The translations under genes were made by a program, and so were the position numbers. The notes beneath the pieces are model-generated. The model was not told the DNA's origin and made no database searches. It was given only the letters and a program-made list of their open reading frames with translations. Positions 5,744-9,639 of a stretch of 9,639 nt of DNA are shown in pieces; positions within the stretch are counted from its first letter, which is position 1, and each line of letters begins with the position of its first letter. This stretch comes from Lentisphaerota bacterium (GTDB lineage Bacteria > Verrucomicrobiota > Kiritimatiellia > JAAZAB01), in NCBI GenBank assembly GCA_016199105.1, contig JACQHI010000002.1, forward strand, positions 1 through 9,639, written 5' to 3'.

Positions 5744-8700
5744 TTATTTGGCTGGGGCCGGAGCGAGGGGCGGAACCGGTTTGGGAAGTTTTTTTATCCG
5801 TTCTTCCGCCGGCTTGGCCCATTTGTAGTTTTTAAACTTGGCGGTGAGCGGCTCATAGGCGTCGGTGACCGCTTTGCCGGAGTCGCCCATGGCTTCGAGA
5901 GCCTGGCCCTTCAGCCACAGGGCTTCGGCCACGCTTTCCGGATACGCCTCGTACAGCACGATGATCTTTTCGGCGATATCCAGGACTTTCTTCAGGGTGT
6001 CCTTGTTGCCGCCGGCCTGGGCCAGTTGGCAGCGGGCCACTCCCAGCATGGCGCCGAGTTTGGCGGCAGGCAGGCGTTCGGTATTCCAGACCGCGGTGAA
6101 CATCTCCAGCGCTTTTTTGTACTCCTTCTTGTTCTCGTAAATGGCCGCCAGTTTGACACGCCCCCGCTTGCCGTCCTCATACCAGTCATAGTCGTTGAGA
6201 ACCTTGTTGTAGAGTTCGCCGGCCGCCTCGAAATCGTTTTTGAGGAACTTGATGTCCGCCAGGCCCAGGAGGGCCGGGGCGAGAGCGCGAACCTCATCCG
6301 CATAATCGGCCTGAATTTTGCCGTAAATGGCCTCGGCGTCATCCAGGGCATTGGCTTCCTTCAGGGCCTCCGCATAATCGCCGAGAATCGAATAGTCCTG
6401 CCGCGCATTGGGCGCCGTCTTCAACGCCTCCTTGAATGCCGCCAGCGCCTTGTTCTTTTCGTTGCTCTTCATCAGGAGGCTGCCGTAACTGAATTGAAGC
6501 TGGGCCTTGAGGACGGCGTTGTCGGGCGCCCGTCCCTGCGCCTTCGCGAACCAGTCGGCGGCCTCCGGATCGGAAAGCATTTGATATTTCACCAGCGGAT
6601 ACAGGGCGTCCGCCATGCCGGAAACCGCCTTCAGCGCCTGGCCCGAGGACGGGTGCTTGACGAGCAATTGCTCGTAGATGGACGCCATGTCCAGGAGCGT
6701 GGCCTTGTAAATCTCCTTCTTTTCGGCGGGCAAAACGGTGGGCAGGCCCATGGCGTCGGCTTTGGCCTTCAAGGTCTGGGCGGTCAGCAGGAAACATTCC
6801 GGCGCCAACTGATTGGTGGGAGAGAGCGTGCGGGATTCCGTGAAAAACTTGACGGCGTCGTCAAACCGGCTGTTTTGCAGCGCGATGAAGCCCAGCCAGT
6901 ACTTGGCGTCGGAAACAAGATAATGTTTGGGAAAAGCCTGGACGAGATTTTCCAACGAGGGAGCCATGGCGGCATAATCCTGTTTCCGGAAGAAATCGAT
7001 GGCGATCTGATACAACGCCAGGGGCGCCACGTCGCTGTCCGGGAAATCCTTGGCAATGCTTTGGAGCACGGCGCGGCTTTCTTCCGCCTTGCCCGCCGTG
7101 GTGAGCGCCGCCGCCGTCTGCAGGGCCATCTGGGGGCCCAGCTTGCCCCCCTTGTGCTGTTCGAGAAATTTCTTGCCGAGCTCCACGGCCCGGCCGCAGA
7201 GGTCGTCCGTTTCCTTGAACAGCGCATCGGCCTGGGCGGTGATGATATCGGCTTCGTCGGCCAACTCCCCGGCGACTTTGAGTTTTTTGGCCTTCAAGTC
7301 CTTGACCTGCCGCTGGAGCAGGTCGACTTTTTCCTTGAGCGCGGGCAGATTGTTGGGCGCGGGCGCCTCGAACGTGGCCCGGATTTTCTTGTCCTGAAGC
7401 AGTTTGGCGGCGTTGACGCCGAAGGCGCTCACCGCCTTGTCGATCGGCGGCGCCTGGTTGGCGATGAGCGCGGAGAGTTTTTGGTTGAGCATCCAGATGT
7501 TCTGATACCAGGCGCCCTCGATATCCTTGAATTCCTCCGTGCCCTTCGGAAAATCCTTAATGAGGGCGCCGATGACGGAGAGCCCTTCATCCCAATTTCC
7601 GGTCATGGCCGCGGCCATGGCCTTGAGGTAACGCGCGTTGGCCGCGTATTTGCCCTTGGGCAGCTTTTTGAGATAGAGGTCGGCCGTTTCCGACACGTCG
7701 TCATAGCGGGTGAGGGTGTAGGCCGAGGACAACTTCATATACCAGGCGTCTTCCACGCGGGGATTGTCGGGAAAATCGTCGATGCTCTGGCTGAACAGGT
7801 CCAAGGCTAGCGCGAATTGGTTCTGTTCGGTGTAGAGCTTGCCGATATACAGGGCGGCATCCTTGGCGATGGGAATCTGCCGGCCGAAGAGCGCCTGAAA
7901 GGCTTCCAGCTCGCGCTGGGCGTCCGCCGGCCGTTTTTCCTCGATATACATGCTGATCAGGAAATACAGGGCCTGTTGTTGTTGTTCGCCCTTGGTGAAA
8001 TTCGCGAGGTGACGGCAGACGAGGCGCGTTTCCTCCAGCATGCGGGCGTGGTAGAAGCACTCCGCGATCCGGAAATAGCCGGAGATCATCAGGTCGGTCG
8101 TTTCCCGGACGCGCCCGAGCTGCGCGTCGATCCGGTCCAACTGTTTTTTGAAGGGCTTGACATCCAGGTTCCCAGCGGCGCCCTGCGCGGCGGCCCGGCT
8201 CAATTGGACTTGTATTTTTTCCTTCTCCCGCCGAAGGCTTTTGAGCACATCGTCACGGGAGCGGACTTCACGATAATACCGGATCGCCTCCGGGTACAGC
8301 TCGACGGAATACCAGGTTTCCGCCATGGAAAATGCCGCGTCGTTGGCGATGGCCAGGTTGACTTCTCCCTTGGCCAGCTCGGCAAAAAGTTTGCGGGCGT
8401 CGTCCAGGTGCTTCTGGGCGCCGGGCCTGTCGCCGGCCTTGATCTTGTTCTTGCCCATGCGGGCATACACGCTGGCCAGCAGGTATTGGGCGTCCTTGAC
8501 GGTGATAGCGTTGGGATACTGCTGGATTTCCGTCAACAGATCCTTGGCGGCGTTGTCCTGATCGCCCAGCAGGTGATACGCATAGGCGCGCCCGTAATAC
8601 GATTCGGGTATGTTGGGGTTCTTGGGAAAATCCTTCTGGAACCGGGTGTGCAGTTCGACGGCTTTTTTCAGCAGCTTCTCCCGCTCGCCGCCGTCCAGGC

Positions 8701-9061
8701 CGGCGGCATGACGGCCGGTGGATTCCGCCCAAAAAAGGAGGGCCTGCTGTTTCATGTCCTCGTCGGGGGCGCGATTGCCCGACAGCTCCTCGAACAGGGG
8801 GCTGGCCTCTTTGTAACGTTCCGCGAGATAATAGGCCCAGGCGAGGTCGAACTTGATGGACATGACGTGTTCGTAGCTTTTCCCCTCGGTGACGATTTTC
8901 TCGAAACATTCGATGGCCCGCTTGAGGTTGTTGTTTTTCATGGCCTCCTCGCCCTGTTGGGCGAGTTCGTCGAATGTCGCGGCGCGGACCGTCAAGGCCA
9001 CGGCGAGCATGGCCAGAACGCCCGGCCATTTTCGGCAACCCGGCATGGCGGCGATATGCAT
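5744..9061 (-). CDS. Very large secreted tetratricopeptide-repeat protein
   Basis: The 1105-residue product begins with a Sec signal peptide: basic n-region, hydrophobic PGVLAMLAVALTV and a VRA-type cleavage site near residue 29. Most of the remainder is TPR-like helical hairpins, with many repeats of the type 'A..LA..Y...y..A...F......P', as in BamD/CpoB-like periplasmic scaffolds. The N-terminal block has the clearest repeats. A charged coiled coil lies at about 570-640 (KEKVDLLQRQVKDLKAKK at its start), further TPR blocks follow, and a Pro/Ala-rich tail ends the protein. No enzyme motif is seen; the family role is protein-protein assembly in the periplasm or at the outer membrane. The start ATG 9061 is set by AGGAGG eight bases upstream and by the signal peptide; an open frame reaching 9232 would place 57 unlikely residues before it. 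It is the first gene of the - strand block, ahead of the ankyrin and kinase genes, and is divergent from a second secreted protein. Confidence 0.88.
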   Translation of the reverse strand: MHIAAMPGCRKWPGVLAMLAVALTVRAATFDELAQQGEEAMKNNNLKRAIECFEKIVTEGKSYEHVMSIKFDLAWAYYLAERYKEASPLFEELSGNRAPDEDMKQQALLFWAESTGRHAAGLDGGEREKLLKKAVELHTRFQKDFPKNPNIPESYYGRAYAYHLLGDQDNAAKDLLTEIQQYPNAITVKDAQYLLASVYARMGKNKIKAGDRPGAQKHLDDARKLFAELAKGEVNLAIANDAAFSMAETWYSVELYPEAIRYYREVRSRDDVLKSLRREKEKIQVQLSRAAAQGAAGNLDVKPFKKQLDRIDAQLGRVRETTDLMISGYFRIAECFYHARMLEETRLVCRHLANFTKGEQQQQALYFLISMYIEEKRPADAQRELEAFQALFGRQIPIAKDAALYIGKLYTEQNQFALALDLFSQSIDDFPDNPRVEDAWYMKLSSAYTLTRYDDVSETADLYLKKLPKGKYAANARYLKAMAAAMTGNWDEGLSVIGALIKDFPKGTEEFKDIEGAWYQNIWMLNQKLSALIANQAPPIDKAVSAFGVNAAKLLQDKKIRATFEAPAPNNLPALKEKVDLLQRQVKDLKAKKLKVAGELADEADIITAQADALFKETDDLCGRAVELGKKFLEQHKGGKLGPQMALQTAAALTTAGKAEESRAVLQSIAKDFPDSDVAPLALYQIAIDFFRKQDYAAMAPSLENLVQAFPKHYLVSDAKYWLGFIALQNSRFDDAVKFFTESRTLSPTNQLAPECFLLTAQTLKAKADAMGLPTVLPAEKKEIYKATLLDMASIYEQLLVKHPSSGQALKAVSGMADALYPLVKYQMLSDPEAADWFAKAQGRAPDNAVLKAQLQFSYGSLLMKSNEKNKALAAFKEALKTAPNARQDYSILGDYAEALKEANALDDAEAIYGKIQADYADEVRALAPALLGLADIKFLKNDFEAAGELYNKVLNDYDWYEDGKRGRVKLAAIYENKKEYKKALEMFTAVWNTERLPAAKLGAMLGVARCQLAQAGGNKDTLKKVLDIAEKIIVLYEAYPESVAEALWLKGQALEAMGDSGKAVTDAYEPLTAKFKNYKWAKPAEERIKKLPKPVPPLAPAPAK

Positions 9062-9097
9062 AGTCCTGTCCTCCTGTATTAAACGACCGCCAATACC

Positions 9098-9140
9098 ATA
9101 CACGAGTCGCCGGTCTTGGCGAGTGTATTTTTTATTTTTT
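9098..9140 (+). terminator. Terminator-shaped hairpin with T tract
   Basis: ATACAC (9098-9103) pairs with GTGTAT (9123-9128) and TCGCC (9107-9111) with GGCGA (9118-9122), leaving a 3-base bulge and a 6-base loop. The stem runs directly into six T, an A and six more T (9128-9140). This has the form of an intrinsic terminator for + strand transcription. It lies just upstream of a candidate + strand promoter, so it could insulate that gene from antisense transcripts coming out of the TPR gene. In the opposite direction the same DNA would be a 5' leader hairpin of the TPR mRNA preceded by an A-rich tract. Confidence 0.45.
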
Positions 9141-9142
9141 GT

Positions 9143-9172
9143 TTGACAGCCACCGTCTGTTCTCACTACTTT
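9143..9172 (+). promoter_or_regulatory. Candidate promoter for the right-hand gene
   Basis: A perfect -35 box, TTGACA (9143-9148), is followed after 18 bases by TACTTT (9167-9172). The latter keeps the first T, second A and last T of the -10 consensus. Transcription would start near 9179, about 77 bases before the ATG at 9256. The -10 box touches the inverted repeat that follows, so a protein bound there would block initiation. Confidence 0.45.
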
Positions 9173-9192
9173 CCAATTAAACCTTAATTGGA
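9172..9192. promoter_or_regulatory. Perfect 9-base inverted repeat, likely operator
   Basis: TCCAATTAA (9172-9180) and TTAATTGGA (9184-9192) are exact reverse complements around an ACC spacer. The dyad is AT-rich in otherwise GC-rich DNA. It lies in the divergent region between two genes for secreted proteins and overlaps the predicted start point of the + strand promoter. This is the expected form and place of a binding site for a dimeric repressor. The regulator is not encoded in the window. Confidence 0.5.
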
Positions 9193-9255
9193 GAACGAGT
9201 TTTTGTCGTAGCGGCGTTGCGCGGACGGACACCGCCGCGCCAAGGAGAACGGCTC

Positions 9256-9639
9256 ATGGAAAAATCATGGTGTTGGCGCGCAGGCGGATTGGCGTTTATC
9301 GCGGTTTTGGCGGTGTTGCCGTTTGCGGAACTCCGGGCCGAAGACATGATTCGAACGGCGGATCGGGTATTGAAGGGCACGGTGGTATCCACGGGCACCA
9401 ACGGCGTGAGCATCGACATTCCGGGAGAGGGCGTCCTCACCTATCCGCGGTCGGCCATCGTTGAAATCCAGGTCGAGCAGCCGGGGTCCATCAAGGCGGG
9501 AATCCTGGCGTATGAAAACGGGAATTTGAACGAAGCCAAATTGAGCCTGGGCAAACTGATCGAGAAATTCAAGGCGCTGGATACCGGCTGGGCCCGGACC
9601 GGCATCGTGTATTATGGCCGCACCTGCCTGGCGGCGGGC
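9256..9639 (+). CDS. Secreted TPR-like protein, N-terminal part
   Basis: This frame stays open to the window edge and gives 128 residues of a longer protein. AAGGAG eight bases before the ATG supports the start. Residues 1-28 form a Sec signal peptide (hydrophobic core LAFIAVLAVLPF, cleavage expected after LRA). About 38-75 has alternating hydrophobic residues and reads like a small beta barrel (GTVVSTGTNGVSIDIPGEG, then YPRSAIVEIQV). From about 80 helical repeats begin (AGILAYENGNLNEAKLSLGKLI, then a second helix pair), similar to TPR units. It is divergent from the large TPR protein gene and may share its regulatory region. I recognise the architecture as common among envelope proteins of PVC bacteria but cannot name a function. 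The next genes, outside the window, could be the most informative context. Confidence 0.75.
   Translation, partial: MEKSWCWRAGGLAFIAVLAVLPFAELRAEDMIRTADRVLKGTVVSTGTNGVSIDIPGEGVLTYPRSAIVEIQVEQPGSIKAGILAYENGNLNEAKLSLGKLIEKFKALDTGWARTGIVYYGRTCLAAG

Noticed and set aside
5291..7810. 839-codon open frame on the + strand
   Set aside because: It lies wholly antisense to the ankyrin and TPR genes. Its product has no recognisable domain or signal, and it arises from the GC-rich codon pattern of the - strand genes.
7817..9082. 421-codon open frame on the + strand
   Set aside because: It is antisense to the N-terminal half of the TPR gene and runs into its ribosome site; the product resembles no family.
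9062..9232. 57-codon N-terminal extension of the TPR protein
   Set aside because: It would place the signal peptide inside the protein and would be encoded by the operator, T tract and hairpin. AGGAGG points to ATG 9061.
1..9639. CRISPR array, tRNA/rRNA, insertion sequence or phage genes
   Set aside because: I looked for spaced direct repeats, TTCGA-type T arms with CCA ends, transposase motifs and terminal repeats, and saw none. The window does not look like a mobile or defence island.

Overview
The window is a GC-rich bacterial chromosome segment with five complete protein genes and one gene cut off by the right edge. Several traits suggest a member of the PVC group, most likely Kiritimatiellota/Verrucomicrobiota-like: a long transmembrane Ser/Thr kinase with an N-terminal zinc ribbon and an 'HGDVKPAN' catalytic loop, very large secreted tetratricopeptide (TPR) proteins, and lipoprotein and signal-peptide genes of Gram-negative type. 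This assignment comes from remembered family resemblance, not from a marker gene; no rRNA or tRNA was seen.

Layout. Bases 1-341 hold no convincing gene but contain several inverted repeats, the last of which ends just before the ribosome binding site of the first gene. Next on the + strand come a GHMP-family sugar kinase that closely resembles plant glucuronokinase (342-1358) and, 119 bases on, a lipoprotein form of ApbE, the FAD:protein FMN transferase (1478-2572). The ApbE gene converges with a three-gene block on the - strand. In transcription order that block is a 1105-residue secreted TPR protein (9061 to 5744), an ankyrin-repeat protein with an N-terminal membrane segment (5688 to 4987), and a transmembrane Ser/Thr protein kinase (4856 to 2640). 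A 194-base divergent regulatory region separates the TPR gene from a second secreted protein on the + strand (9256 to the edge).

How the parts may fit together. The - strand genes look like one transcription unit or a loosely linked one: a periplasmic or outer-envelope scaffold, a membrane-tethered ankyrin protein and a kinase that crosses the inner membrane. This reads as an envelope-associated scaffold and signalling set, but no substrate or output can be seen. The sugar kinase would make glucuronic acid 1-phosphate if the plant assignment holds, and its partner pyrophosphorylase is not in the window. The ApbE protein would attach FMN to an exported redox protein that is also not in the window.

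The most notable non-coding signals are: a leader hairpin whose 3' arm could pair either upstream or with the Shine-Dalgarno of the sugar kinase gene; four tandem 7-base units that fill the gap after the TPR stop codon; and, in the divergent region, a perfect 9-base inverted repeat directly after a TTGACA-type promoter, plus a terminator-shaped hairpin with a T tract. I found no CRISPR array, insertion sequence, or obviously undescribed defence or mobile system.
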